Below, piece by piece: positions 37,260-48,507 of a DNA stretch of 64,000 bases. The stretch is from Paragonimus skrjabini miyazakii. Lineage: Eukaryota; Platyhelminthes; Trematoda; Plagiorchiida; Troglotrematidae. Location of the stretch: NCBI GenBank assembly GCA_014338405.1, contig JTDE01000099.1, forward strand, positions 29,811 through 93,810, given 5' to 3'. Numbering within the stretch: the first letter of the stretch is position 1; each line of letters begins with the position of its first letter. The notes under the pieces were generated by a model. It searched no databases. It saw only the letters and a list, made by a program, of their open reading frames with translations, and was not told the origin of the DNA. The position numbers and the translations under genes were made by a program.

Positions 37260-39540
37260 GTGAGCCTATGTTCACTTAGAGACATAAATGTCAAAAACCT
37301 ATCGCCGTCGAAGTGGAGAACTTCTAGTCGGGATATTTTTCCTCGGTTGCAAATTTTGAACAAATTTTCCAACTAATCTCCGTAAAATCGCAGATTCTTT
37401 CAGATTATTGTTATGCTTGTATCTCAAGCACCGTGCTCTCTCTAAAACCACAAAAGGTGAAGGCTGGGGACATCAAACATTTTACGAGAGCAACGTAATA
37501 CCCTGTGTCTGTGGCATGCCTACTGACTTGAGGTAATGTGTTTATTATTTATATTGGCAAATGCTTAGCAACATTATAGTTAAATACCTGAAACTGTACA
37601 CGAATGTACGTAAATTTTCAACTTCAAGCAGCTGTTGTGAGCACCCCGAATAGCGCTGCTGACGTTTCTGAAAACAACTGATGAAATGACCAATTGTTTT
37701 TTCGAAATATATAGAAAATTTAAGCAAAACCCGTCAAACTTCCTGATGGAAAACATTCAACAATCCTACAGATACAAGCCTGCTACTTAATGTGATAAGT
37801 TATCCTGTCAACGTGTGTTTCTAACCAGTGCTGTGGATAGTTAAGCAATTTCCGTATGACCACTCAAAGCTGCTAGGCACATGCGCTACCACTGTTCGGC
37901 TATGGCACTCCCTATGTTGATTCCACGTGGGTCTGCTGCCAGATTGGATCTAACACAAGTTAAAATCTTCTTTTTCCGTAATGCGATTTGTTCAAACTTT
38001 TGCTAGTAAGTGATTATGGTTTACTGTCCAAAATCCATTCTTATGTCTATTTCATGACAGATGGTGTAGTCAGTCAAATATAGAACCACACACTTACGTC
38101 ATTTACAGTTTCGTTTTTTAATCAGTTATCTGCTCAAACGTTGTTGTAGTGTATGTTATCAGGTTGAAAGTACTTAGTCGTCTACTTAACGAGGCTAACC
38201 GGGGATTGCTAGGAATTTTACTTTTGTTTCCACGGTGATGAAGTAACAGTCTAACAAACTTAATGCATGTTTCTTGATGAAGAAAAATACCCTAAACTTT
38301 ATATTGTAATGTGCGACCGAAACTAGCAGGCGCGCACTAGTTGAATTTGAATTGGTGACGAAGTGCGCTGCTGTGTTGTCGGCGCCGTCTTAGTTATTGT
38401 TTGTGTAAGTCGTGTGCATGGCTTATTGGGCCTTTGGCTCATGTTTGTTTCTTGTTGTTTCCTTTTATAGGACTGTTGTTGGAACCCCTACTTCGGAAGA
38501 ACGCTGTCCCCTGGTGTCTCTACATTGCCCCATAGTTGGTCCGTAAGTGTAACAGACAGTCAGGGAGGAAAAAGCCGGCTTGCATGTCACAATATCGGCA
38601 GTTCACACAAATAGCAATGCAGAACTGTAACGCCTACCTGTTCTACACACTCAGCCTTGCCAAATTAATGTTTGCCTCAGTGACTTAGAATGGTCATATC
38701 TTCCATTAAATGGTGTTGTTTTTTGAGCAAATGAGCTAATGAAGTTCGACCGATGCGCGCTCAACTATATGCCGAAAATGTAACTTCATCGAGTTGTGTG
38801 TATAGTATGTTACGTAAGACTTTTAAATCCCCTCGAAGAAAATCGCTTTCACCAAAAAGTCACATACTGAGTATACTCGGTGGATCTGTAAATTATCATC
38901 GCTATCAAGCTTCCTGAGTAGTTCAGTCAGGGTTATCTCAAGTGCGGGTACATTGAGGACTTACATCTCTCCCTTGTACGCTAATGTGAACGTATGTGTT
39001 TCACTGTCCAAGCCTTCATTAATGATACTTAATTCGTTGATCTCAAGGTTATCTGTGGAAGACCAAAATAATAACTCGTGCATGACAGCATGGGTATGTT
39101 GTAGACGTTAAACGTAACAATTTAACTGGTGTATCCAACGATATTTTCAGACTCTCTTTGCTCGTTCGCTCATATATCCTTTTAGGACTGACTGGGCAAA
39201 AAGTGGTCACTGTGAACTTAATGAATTTGCACGCGATTAGACCCCTCCAGGAAGCTGAATTTTTGCTAGACAATATTAAAACTCAGACGTATCTCGTGGA
39301 CTGGCAAATATAACGACCCATTTAATCATGTCTATGCCTAGATTAAAAATCTTCTTGCTGCCATTTCACCAAACAGCTTACCAACATGGGTGCGCATGGA
39401 CCCCAAACGAAACTGCAAGGCTGGGAAACACTATTCAGACCACGTATTCCGATTAGTAAGAAGCTTAATTCATACAACAAATAATGCTAAGTTTGAAGCA
39501 GGTATAACCGTTTCTAAGTATGGAGAGTTATCATCATACT
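37260..39540. other. No recognised gene or repeat
   Basis: A GC-richer patch at about 38320-38620 differs in composition from its surroundings but matched nothing I know. Confidence 0.45.
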
Positions 39541-39800
39541 TAACTTGAGCAACACACACAACTAATCGCAGCTATCGCACTCACATAGACCTCCAGTCGG
39601 CCCCTTTCGAAAAGGTTCTGCTGATTGACGTTCCGCTTCTATCTGACCCCGCGAGTACCGCATATCCTTGCCGTGGTTGGGATAAGGAGTTCAGTCAAGC
39701 TTTCGTGAGTCGACCACGTTGTCCCTTGCGCCATTTAACCTACAGCCAGCATGACCGAATCATCATATGCGAACGCTGAGCCACAGTCGTTTATAACCAA
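39541..39800 (-). mobile_element. Highly decayed ribozyme-SINE copy D
   Basis: The 3'-end block appears in reverse (CACAACTAATCGCAGCTATC, then CACATAGACCTCCAGTCGG), followed by AAGGATATGC-like bases, the head remnant TTGCGCCATTTAACC and the body block ATGACCGAATCATCATATGC, in the order expected for a minus-strand copy. The ribozyme core is not recoverable. Confidence 0.65.
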
Positions 39801-40373
39801 TACCTAAGGAGTCAATAACGATTGTTGAACTTCAAAATGGGCGACTCTTCATCCCAGTCACGTTGATTTAGTCGGACATATAGGCAATGACCATCTTATT
39901 TTTAAGGCGTTATATTGCTGCAGTCGAACGTTAAGACCAGTTGCACGTCGAGTGCCGCAATTAGTCAGAATCGACCAAACGGTGAGATGTGAAACAGACC
40001 GTGATTCGACGGTGTATATGTTAGACTCGTGATGAACACATACTTTGTTTAAGCTATTACATGTCAAACAATAGCAAAAATATAGAGTTGGCAAACGAAC
40101 TACACAGTCATCAAAAGCCTCTAACGGATAAGCGTGACTTCATTCTTCTGAGTCTTGTACACACTACGAACAGAACGTTCTCATTATGTGCACATGTTAA
40201 GCAGAATAGCTGCTGTTCTCATAATCTGGGGGCGGAAAAGTGGAAAATATGACTGCTTTGCCACCCAACAACCCTAAATACCAGGGAATTCATGAATCAG
40301 TTGGTTGAGATTATGCTTTCTAAATGTTATAAATCATACGTCCTATCGGAAACACTAGGGTTGAGAATAGTAC
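39801..40373. other. No recognised feature
   Basis: Sequence between two SINE copies. Short frames only. Confidence 0.4.
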
Positions 40374-40495
40374 TATCGATTGGAGCTAACAGACAGTAAC
40401 TGTGTCTCTTGTCGAGGCGATCAGGCAAACTGATCATTACTCACAAGCGAAAGTGGTTGAGCGTCCACAGATGATAATTTGGTCGTGCCTAACGT

Positions 40496-40567
40496 GAGGT
40501 CAATGGCGCAGTGGTAAACACGGTTGCCTCATGAACTGAATGTCCGTGGTTCAAGTCCCGGCAGTGG
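40496..40567 (+). promoter_or_regulatory. tRNA-like RNA polymerase III promoter in SINE copy A
   Basis: The A-box consensus TGGCGCAGTGG and B-box GGTTCAAGTCC are about 40 bp apart, as in tRNA genes. The surrounding arms do not fold into a full tRNA. By analogy with other tRNA-headed SINEs, this would be an internal promoter; transcription is inferred, not seen. Confidence 0.65.
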
Positions 40568-40576
40568 CGATGATAT

Positions 40577-40621
40577 GCACTACTGATGAGCTCTAATGAG
40601 AGCGAAACTCGAGTCTAGTGC
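40577..40621 (+). ncRNA. Type I hammerhead ribozyme, core intact
   Basis: Stem I is GCACTA with TAGTGC, six perfect pairs closing the motif. The first core block is CTGATGA (40583-40589). Stem II is GCTCT with AGAGC around the loop AATG, five perfect pairs. The second core block is GAAA (40604-40607). Stem III is only AC with GT around TCGA, part of a CTCGAG palindrome. The cleavage triplet is GUC, with cleavage expected after 40615. All invariant positions are present. Such short stem III hammerheads are known to work poorly as monomers and well as dimers, where the palindrome pairs between two copies. The same arrangement, a tRNA-like promoter followed by a hammerhead, is known from schistosome SM-alpha repeats. 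Confidence 0.88.
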
Positions 40622-40830
40622 TTCTTTTCGAAATGGGCCGACTGGATAGTTTATGGGAATGCGACAGTTGAGCTCAGTATTATGGAACATACCTTCCGCT
40701 GTACCTATATGGACAGTCAAGATTAGAGTTGGTCTACTTCTTATATGAAGGTAGTACTTTATCTCACCTATCCCTAGATTAAGGTTTGAGCTGAAATCTG
40801 TGAAGTATGTGCTCAACTAGAAATTAACCA

Positions 40831-43829
40831 TCAGTATCCTATGTGTTAAGGATGCCACAAGCAACAGTAAGGCAGAATGAGGTGCTCGTTGGTGTTTTTT
40901 ATGAATTACAACTTAGGAAATTATAAGTAACCGCATCAAATCTTTGGTATACTATCCCGGGTTCTCGTAGTTATTCAATAGCCCAGAGAACAGACACGTC
41001 AGATTGGTTTGTTCTACAACACATCTATCTCCTTGCCTTTTAACGTTGCTTCTCAGACTGGACTTCAAATGGAAACCCATAGAAATAGATATTTCACGTT
41101 TTGAGGTTGGTAATGTTGCATACTCTCATCCATCTCAGTAATTAGGCTTGTGGCACTCCTGGGTTAACTGGTTATTTTAACTGTGGTCTAAGTTGAGTCT
41201 TTTGTGATGAATAGGATTTAGTTGGTGTAAGTTCTGTTTTGCAGAAGGCCTGTGTTTTCTAATATCAATCATATCGTCATTCCGGGTAGAAACTGCACTC
41301 TTATTTATAACATTGACGGACTTGTAAATTTGAGGAAATTCAAAGAAGCTGTTCAGAACAACATCCATATTCAAATGTTGATATTGAAGTTTCATGATTC
41401 TTGGGGCGGCAAACTAGTAAGCTGATACATAGTAGTGTCAGACCTCTTAAACATTCTGTCGGCCAGGGTGATAGATTCTTCGGCAAATATGTTCTGACAA
41501 GCGCATACGTGTGTGCTGTTTCTTAGTGGAAACAATTTACTATGCTACTCTCTTATGGGTTGGAATTAGCTTGATAAGACCATCGTCAAAAGAAAGTATC
41601 AGGACGAACGCTGGTCACTGCTCCAACCAACCAGGGCGTGCATCTGGGTTGTAGTTCACTGCGACGCCGCGCTAGTGTACAGTCAGCAGGTCTTGTGACC
41701 AGATTGTGCTTCGATTGTTGAGTCATTTCGGCAGGCTGGTGGTCAAATCAATACTTATAAGTAATGACGTCTGTAGATTACGATGAAGTAGAGCAGGTCC
41801 TGTTGAATTATTTTGGCGTGATCCAGCGAAGTAGTTGCGGTGAGCCCCGCTGTTAGAATCTTGTGGAAAACTAAATAACACTACCTTAATGCAGGCTCAA
41901 TGCATAGTTGACAGCTTCCAGCATAACTCTTGAAAATCTGGATAAAGACGGTTTTGTACCTATGCGTTCAAATTTACAAATTTCTATTCGTATGCTCACT
42001 CAACTACTTTTACATACTGGACTGTCACTCCAATGTGAATCCAACACAGTCCATTTAAAGGAGAGAAGAAGTGACTTCCCTTATTGAGTTATTCAGCCTG
42101 TGTGTCAGATGTGAAACAAGCTGTCTAAATGTTAGTGTCACCAACATATCAGAATCGTGATTCAGTTTTAGTTTCAGTACAAACAGCACCATCATGACCT
42201 TACTGTGCTCAACCTGTGATAAAGAAATTTATTAGCATGCTTTTTCTAGATGCTTACTGAACCGATGTTTCGATATCATGACGCAAACAGACACAATTGG
42301 TAACTTTTTCTCGCGAAAGCTATTCGTCTAACTGAGAAGGCACAGAAGGAAGTTGTTAATCATCATTGAACGCCTCGATCAATTTTCAACCAGGAAACCC
42401 AAATTATGGTATGTCCAACAGTCAAGAACACGTGTATGTTCACCCGTAGAAAAGCATATTAGATGAATCTTTTGGGACACAGAACATCGGATTTGTTGCC
42501 TCCATGGTCGTAGTATAAAGAGCTGGTTTGCCTAAGTTGGAAACAACAGTCTTCTGGTGTTAGAACTTGTCCCAAATGAAACACAGACTGAATCTGGTAT
42601 TAAAGAGTCGCAACTAGCTGAATTTAAGCAGAGGGAAGAGGTAAACTTTCATGAAGACGTTCCGACCTACTAAACGACGTGATCGTCGGGACGTTGTCTT
42701 CAGGAGTATGTTTATGAAAAGCAGTGGTGATAGGTGAGTTCCCGTTAAAAGGCGTTCGTCTTACGCCTGTGTATTCTCGCCTATATTACGATTCCCCTCC
42801 TAACTTCATCTCATCTTAGAATGATCAGCACTCGTTTATTCCCCCGAATTCTAAGACAAAAATCCATGTGCACACTTCGTTTCCTCACTAACTATTTTCT
42901 CAAAATCCTTCAAGTATACATAAGAAATGTATGTCTGAACGGACAAGTAATGAGTCACTTATCAAACTGTCGATTTACAGCACGTGTTTATGGAAGTTCA
43001 CAGTGACGATACCGTGCTTTGTAAGCAAATCGACTCCTTTCTTTAAAGAATTTCAACAACCTTTCGAAAGTAAATAGACTCACTGTTACCTCAGAGCAAC
43101 AGAACACCAATTATTAATTGTAATCTTCTGGCATGAGCTCGATGTACATGCGTATCAATCTGGACCTACTAGTCCAGATGTTATGGCTGAATAAATCACG
43201 AGAATGCTCAAAAGTTATTCGAAACAACTCATTTTGTAGCCAACTTGTGTAAGAGCTTCCGTTTAACCCCCTTATCACATCACACACCGAATACGAAATT
43301 CTGTGTTTTACGACTAGATTAAGTGTGTACTCATTTGTTGATTCTTGTCGAGCATGACATAGTTGTCATACGACAGGACGGTAGTCAAATACCGTACATC
43401 ACCATCATCCTGCGTGACTGAACAGCGGTGTGATTAAAACGGTCTCGAATGCTACTGTTACTCACTTGACTGGTTCAAATCATTCTGTCACTAAGAAAAG
43501 TGCATTTCAGGTTGTCTACTAAGTACCAATAAATAGATTCAGCGGGATGGGGTTAATAATACTGACTACTATCTGGTTGACCAACCCTACAATCAGAACT
43601 GCTACGTGCAGACACTAAACGTCTACTAACTCGCAGTCGGTTAACCTCACAATCTGAAGTAGTGTTTGTGTACCCCTTATCAACACAGTTTTCAATCCCT
43701 ACTGATCAATTATCTTACTCACCCAGTGTACAGCATCCGATAGTTACTTGCAACACATTTTACTGCTTAGTAAGCAGTTAAGTGAGACAGTATTACAAGT
43801 TTTAGTGAACGTATCCCCAAAGAAGAACA
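40831..43829. other. No recognised gene or repeat
   Basis: Only short open frames (for example 41177-41395 minus and 42821-43006 plus) without motifs. Sequence just before 43830 may be the eroded 5' part of the next PLE. Confidence 0.45.
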
Positions 43830-43839
43830 ATAACATCGA

Positions 43840-45065
43840 GTCACAGGCCCAGTTCGAGCTTCTGTTTGACTAACTCTCACGACTCAGTCCGGTATCACAA
43901 GATGCTGGTGGTTGGTTTAAAGCTAGGTTAATCGACCTCGATCACCAATACGGAGTTACTTCCTCCAAACAAAACACAATCCTGACTCCGAAACATATGG
44001 AGACCTTTTATGAGCTGCGCACCAACGGAAACCTGATAATCTTTGGATCAGATAAAGGCTCCGGCGTTGTGGCCATGGAAAAGGCTGATTATATATTACA
44101 GGTGCAGCCACTATTGAATGACACAACCAAGTTCCGTCAGGATAATTCAGTAGACAATGTTGCTGAAATTGAACGACGCATTAGCAAAGAAGTGCAAGCT
44201 TTGCTGGAAGAACACTTCATTGACCAGTCAACGGCAAAGTCAGTTGCACCTAGAGGATCACGTAATCTCCCCAATTGTATGGCTTGCCCAAACTTCACAA
44301 GGTTGGTGTATCACTGAAGCCAATACTATTCATGTCCAATTCACCACAACACACAAGTAAGCACAGTGGCTAGATCAACTTCGTCAGCCCGTAAGGCAAT
44401 CGTTGGTTCGGAAAAATGTCAGAAATAGTTTTGAACTAATCAATTTACCCGATGGTTTGGAATGTAGCAAAAAACAGTTAGTTTGGACATCGCCTCTTTG
44501 TTCACAAATGCGATCCGTCAACCGTCAACACACTTGAACTGGACAGTACCTGAACTTTCACGGTTTCGTGCCGATCTAGTGCAAGTGGGGTCTGGTGAGA
44601 ACTTTGTACTACCGAACAAGAAGAATCTGGTCAAGAAAAACATTGGCCAAAGATATGTCACTGTTGATAACCAAGCTCAAAGAAAATAGCTATCCATCGG
44701 CATCTGTTGAGAAATTCAGCAAACAAAAACCGGCTGCCACGATGTGTTCAACAGCTCCAAAACGAAATGTCTACCTCAGTTTGCAATAAAACGGTAATGA
44801 CATTGCCACTCTGTTGAAAACCCGTCTCACGGAGGCTATGGGACGTACGTTCAATACAGCTCAACTGGTCATGCTGTTCACCACCACCAGAATCTAAACA
44901 ACACCTCTGAAAACACCGCTACGGCTTAACGCCAAGTCTTACATCATCTACGAATTCTCGCGTGAGTGCTAGATCACTTACATAGGCAGAACAGAATGAC
45001 AGTTACGTAATCGGGTCAACGAGCACATTCCAGTTTGTGTTCTCAAAACGATCATAGATACCAAA
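43840..45065 (+). pseudogene. PLE reverse transcriptase/GIY-YIG pseudogene
   Basis: Recognisable blocks in order, across several frames: DLDHQYGVTSS and LRTNGNLIIFGSDKGSGVVA (compare RPDKGAGTV in the better copy); YGLPKLHK at 44278-44301; LDIASLFTNA at 44483-44512, carrying the motif A aspartate; RTLYYRTRRIWS at 44595 and LTKLKENSYP for the thumb; FNTAQL; and the endonuclease stretch IIYEFSRE, a stop, TYIGRT at 44976-44993 and NEHIP at 45018-45032. The YIG signature is intact here, whereas the better copy at 46 kb has NIG. PLE RTs are related to telomerase RT. The palm motif C is deleted. Confidence 0.8.
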
Positions 45066-45152
45066 ATACCGGGTTCAAGTCAGAATGTGTCATGTCACAA
45101 GGAACCAGTGTAATCGATCGCTCGACACCTGTTTACTGTATTTAGGAGTATC

Positions 45153-45240
45153 GGGGATTTGGTTAATCTCAACTCGAACATCACCCACAATTGATCGCAG
45201 CTGTCACATCCCCATAGACTTTCCAGTCGGCCTCTTTCGA
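45153..45240 (-). mobile_element. Ribozyme-SINE 3'-end fragment E
   Basis: Minus-strand 3' end only: GGGGATTTGGTTAATCTCAA, CATCACCCACAATTGATCGC and CATAGACTTTCCAGTCGGCC match the tails of copies B and C. There is no ribozyme. It is inserted in the 3' part of PLE-2, so that PLE is older than this SINE insertion. Confidence 0.75.
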
Positions 45241-45499
45241 CCCTCATCGGCCCTTGTCGAACTCAGTTGAACCTGAGAAGGCGTTTCGAATAGGTAACGC
45301 AACAAAAATCGAAGGCTTCTACGGTTCGCAAAGTCGATAACAACTGACAAATGGAAGCCACCCCACTGCGCACAGATACACTTGCTTATCAGTACCAGAT
45401 TACCCTAATATGGATGCGTGTGACTGTGTGTGTTGTGTTTGTTGATTATGTTGTTTAGCTTCACTGAACTTTGCTATATAAATCCACAGACTACAGTAT

Positions 45500-45545
45500 G
45501 TATCTGATGAGATGCAGCAAAATGTACTCGAGAGATACATCATGT
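45500..45545 (+). ncRNA. Hammerhead-like motif at PLE-2 3' end, core mutated
   Basis: GTAT, then CTGATGA, then GATGCAGC, then CAAAA where GAAA is expected, then ATGT pairing with ACAT around a loop containing CTCGAG, then C as the cleavage base, then ATGT returning to pair with GTAT. The same 120-bp unit, with the core intact, occurs twice at 54759-55126. Its position after the GIY-YIG module is where PLE terminal-repeat hammerheads are known to lie. The G-to-A change in GAAA makes this copy probably inactive. Stem II is very short in all copies. Confidence 0.45.
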
Positions 45546-45859
45546 AAAAAAATGCTTCTGACTTATATGTTTGAATAGAATAAGTTGCGGAATAAATTAA
45601 ATTATTTTCAGTGCGGTTCCCCTATCATAATTGTTCACTTGCAAACCGTGCATTTAAACACTTCCGTAACGCCACAAATATGGAAAACACAGGTAGGTAT
45701 GCCCCAGGCTACCCGTATTCATACATACCTACCGTTCCCGTTCTGATTAGCCGTTCCTTTACTCATCGAATCGTGATCTGGAATCGGTATTTATTGTTTA
45801 TATTGCGGAATTACTCATTTTGGCAGAGGCTGAATCCCATACACTATGCTCTTTCTACA

Positions 45860-46048
45860 CAGCTGTCCAAATATACCCGGAGATTTCATCAACAGTCAAA
45901 ACGTGGCGAACAAGCTCGTTTTCGGTGTATCATCTTCAGGCCAAACACAACACAATAAATATGAAATCAGTTGTCAAGTCAGGGTTCTGTAAAATTTAAT
46001 ACAGTGTGAATCTAATGTCATTTTGGGATTACGGACATGGTTACTGTG
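45860..46048 (-). repeat. PLE-1 terminal repeat (downstream pLTR)
   Basis: 189 bp, nearly identical to 48475-48663 (a few substitutions, for example AACAGTC/AAAAGTC and CCAAAC/CCGAAT). It begins right at the stop codon of the coding region and extends into a truncated repeat of the first codons (MKSPGIF), as expected if the copies were once in tandem. Confidence 0.9.
45893..45942 (-). ncRNA. Weak hammerhead-like motif in PLE-1 terminal repeat
   Basis: On the minus strand: CCTGAAGATG, then ATACACC, then GAAAACG, a loop, and CGTTTT. CTGAAGA fits the hammerhead block because its fifth position is free, and AAAACG pairs with CGTTTT as a stem III. Stem II does not form convincingly and stem I is not evident. 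It is duplicated in the other terminal repeat at about 48507-48557. Confidence 0.3.
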
Positions 46049-48507
46049 GTGCCGTGTCAAGTGTTCCAACGACGGCAGGCCATGGTAACTTCAGCGCTTG
46101 AACAAAAGACTTCTGCGCACACAGATTAGGGTTTCGCAGCCGGATTCCGATCGCCTCTGCTGCAGCCAAAATGCGACATTTCATACCTCTGATGTGAACA
46201 CGTGTGAAAAGGTAGATCGTCTTGAATGCGACATCCACATTGACTCCGTGACTCGTATCAACTAGGTGGGCCAAAATTGCACTGGAAATCTTTCGTTGTT
46301 GTCCGGTTGTTAGCCAAACTGGATGGGGTTCGCGTATTCTCTCCGTCAAGCGCCTTGTTGTGCGACCAATGTTACCTGCTCCACATGAACAAGCGAATGA
46401 ATAGATGCAAAACCAGGTGGCAATACTAGGCACTGCATCTTTGAGTTGAAGGCGTACAGCTGGCTTAGAGGAGAACGTTAGTCTTAGTTGTGCAGCGTGG
46501 AACGTTCTCATCAGGGTCGTGTCAAGCCTTCTGGTCAGCGATACACTTGATAATTTGCCCCTGTAAGGCAAATTCATATAGATGGCTTTCCGCTCGACAG
46601 AAAACTCACGGTCTTGTGGTTCTCTTCGTTGCATGTTTCGAGTTAGGAATTTGTCTGGATATCCGTTAGCGCGAAACGTTTCATATAAGAGCTTCAGCTC
46701 ACTGTCTAACGTGTCCTCAGTACAGATTTTATAAATTCGGTTTGTTAAACAGCGTACCAAGTTCCGTTTCTGTTTCAGCGGAACAAAGTTGTGAAAATGG
46801 GTATATTGTCCATTCCACGTCTGCTTCTTATGCATGCCTCATTGAATCGATCCATGTGGACATATTAAATAGTGCAACATCCAGGAAAGCCAGTTTTCCA
46901 TCTTGTCCTATTTCCATAGTGAACTGAAGTTTCTTGTGAGCTGAGTTGGCTAGTGATAACAGGCAGTCAGTTTCAGTGTTGTTATCGACGATACAAAAAA
47001 TATCATCTACATAACGTGTATACAGCACACACTGATCTATCAATCCTGTTAGCCTTGTCTGTTCTATCATGGCCACGAAAATGTCAGCCAGCAAAGGACC
47101 TAGCGGCGAACCCATTGCGACCCCATCCTTCTGACGATAGACTTACTCATCAAACTGAAACTGTATGTCCTGCGTGGAAACTAACAAAAAGTCTTTGAGT
47201 TGCTCATCAGGCATTCCGAATTGCATATCGTTCGAGCGGATGTAGTCAAGCATAAAATCAATTGTCTCTCTAAGTGGCACGTTCGTGAACAGCGAGCACA
47301 CGTCCAGTGATAACATTTTCTTATTATTAGTAGTCATGTTTTCTATAGATTCGATGAAATGAAACGTATCGTTGAGGCTATTTGGAGCTAGTCTGTTTCG
47401 GAGTGGTTCGAAAAGTTCGGTTAGCCATTGAGCCAGTGCATGATATGGTGAGTTTACCATGTCTAAAATCGGGCGTAGGGGTACTCCATCTTTATGAATT
47501 TTAGGCAAACCATAGAGTCTTGATATAACTGAGTCTGTTCGTCTCACCCGCTCGAATACCGAAGCGTCAATCCATCCATTTTGCTTAATATTTCCCAGAA
47601 GTTTAGAAATATGCTTCTCACTTGTAAGTGTCTTGCCCTTTTCAGACTCCATTCTTCGAAATATGGCATCATCCCCTAGTATATCATTCATCTTGTTTAG
47701 GTACGCCTGTTTATCTGACAGCACTGTCCCCGCGCCTTTATCAGGTCTAGTAATCAAGATGTTGTCACCCTTCTGTAGGTTCTTTAAGGCCTCAATATAA
47801 TCTCTTGTCAACATTCCACGCACATTGGTTTTCGCGCTAGGGTATTGATAGCATGCATTGACCAAGGTTGTCTTAAACTGTTCCAAATTCGTTTGAGATG
47901 ATGGTGTGAGGCTATCCAGTTGACCGAACATGTTTTCGAACTGAACTTCTAGATCAAGCCGTCTAATACGCTGCTTTGGACAACAAAATTTTGGACCCAA
48001 TGACAGAGCTTCCACATGTTTATCAGATAAACACAATGACGAAAGATTATGAACGTACCTATGCGGGTTTGTCGGGAAAACCGCCGGTTCTGGGCTATGG
48101 TTCAGGCTGAAGTTCAATTTCGCGAGTCGGTTATCCACCTGCTTCCGCGTGATATGTTGTAAATAAGCATCAAACTGAACACGTTCATCTACGGCTAACT
48201 GATCCACCGCAGGAAGGCTGTGCAACCGACTATATTCCAGATCAGCTATAAGAACGGCAATTGTATCAATCTCATTCAGCGTATGACGAATGAGGGTCGC
48301 TGTCGTCGGCTTCACACGATTCCTCCTCAAAGTACTTGAGAAATTTTCGGGAAATACTTTCGTTCTTATACACGATTTCAGAAAACCAGAGTGTTCGCAC
48401 GCCACCGCATGCCTAATACTGAACCTGAAGTAACTATTCAAGTTTCTCAGCAAGGTTGGGTCCTTGGATTGTCTCAGTTGTTCAAATATACCCGGAGATT
48501 TCATCAA
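46041..48507 (-). pseudogene. PLE-1 reverse transcriptase/GIY-YIG endonuclease, two lesions
   Basis: Codons 1-454 (48507-47146) hold the N-terminal region, RPDKGAG (about residue 254), YGLPKIHKDG (332) and LDVCSLFTN with the motif A aspartate (401). An in-frame TAA at 47145-47143 interrupts the frame just before VYRQKDGVAMGSPLGPLLAD. Translation in the same frame then gives the catalytic YVDD (47013-47002). A 4-bp tandem duplication (ATGC ATGC at 46830-46837) shifts the frame. The remainder (46835-46041) carries the thumb (NGYPDKFL) and the GIY-YIG domain, CIYSFACSCG then NIGRTTRRL, where the usual YIG tyrosine is Asn. PLE proteins reverse-transcribe their RNA at a nick made by the endonuclease. 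One stop and one small duplication are the only coding breaks seen, apart from the altered endonuclease residues. Confidence 0.9.

Larger units (their letters stand above)
40374..40830 (+). mobile_element. Ribozyme-SINE copy A (head type 1), intact ribozyme
   Basis: The copy begins with ATCGATTGGAGCTAACAGAC. It passes through a body shared with copies B and C (CTGATCATTACTCAC, then GGTCGTGCCTAACGTGAGG) into a tRNA-like head with an A box TGGCGCAGTGG (near 40504) and a B box GGTTCAAGTCC (near 40547). It continues into a hammerhead at 40577-40621 and a conserved tail (CTTCTTTTCGAAATGGGCCGA, then GGGAATGCGACAGTTG). The typical 3' end (CTCAACTAGAAATTAAC) appears only near 40810, so about 140 bp are inserted or diverged. 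Unusually, the tRNA-like promoter lies in the interior, after a roughly 120-bp leader. Confidence 0.85.
43830..45600 (+). mobile_element. Decayed Penelope-like element, plus strand (PLE-2)
   Basis: The ordered remains of one PLE are present: an N-terminal RT block, a finger/palm block, motif A, a thumb fragment, the GIY-YIG domain and a terminal repeat-like segment with a hammerhead-like motif (45500-45545). A SINE fragment is inserted at 45153-45240. Numerous stops and frame changes break the frame. The palm part with the catalytic YxDD is missing between motif A (44483) and the thumb (44595). The element cannot encode an active protein. Confidence 0.8.

Noticed and set aside
46742..47198. 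Plus-strand frames at 46742-46927 and 46953-47198
   Set aside because: They are antisense to the PLE-1 coding region and show no similarity of their own.
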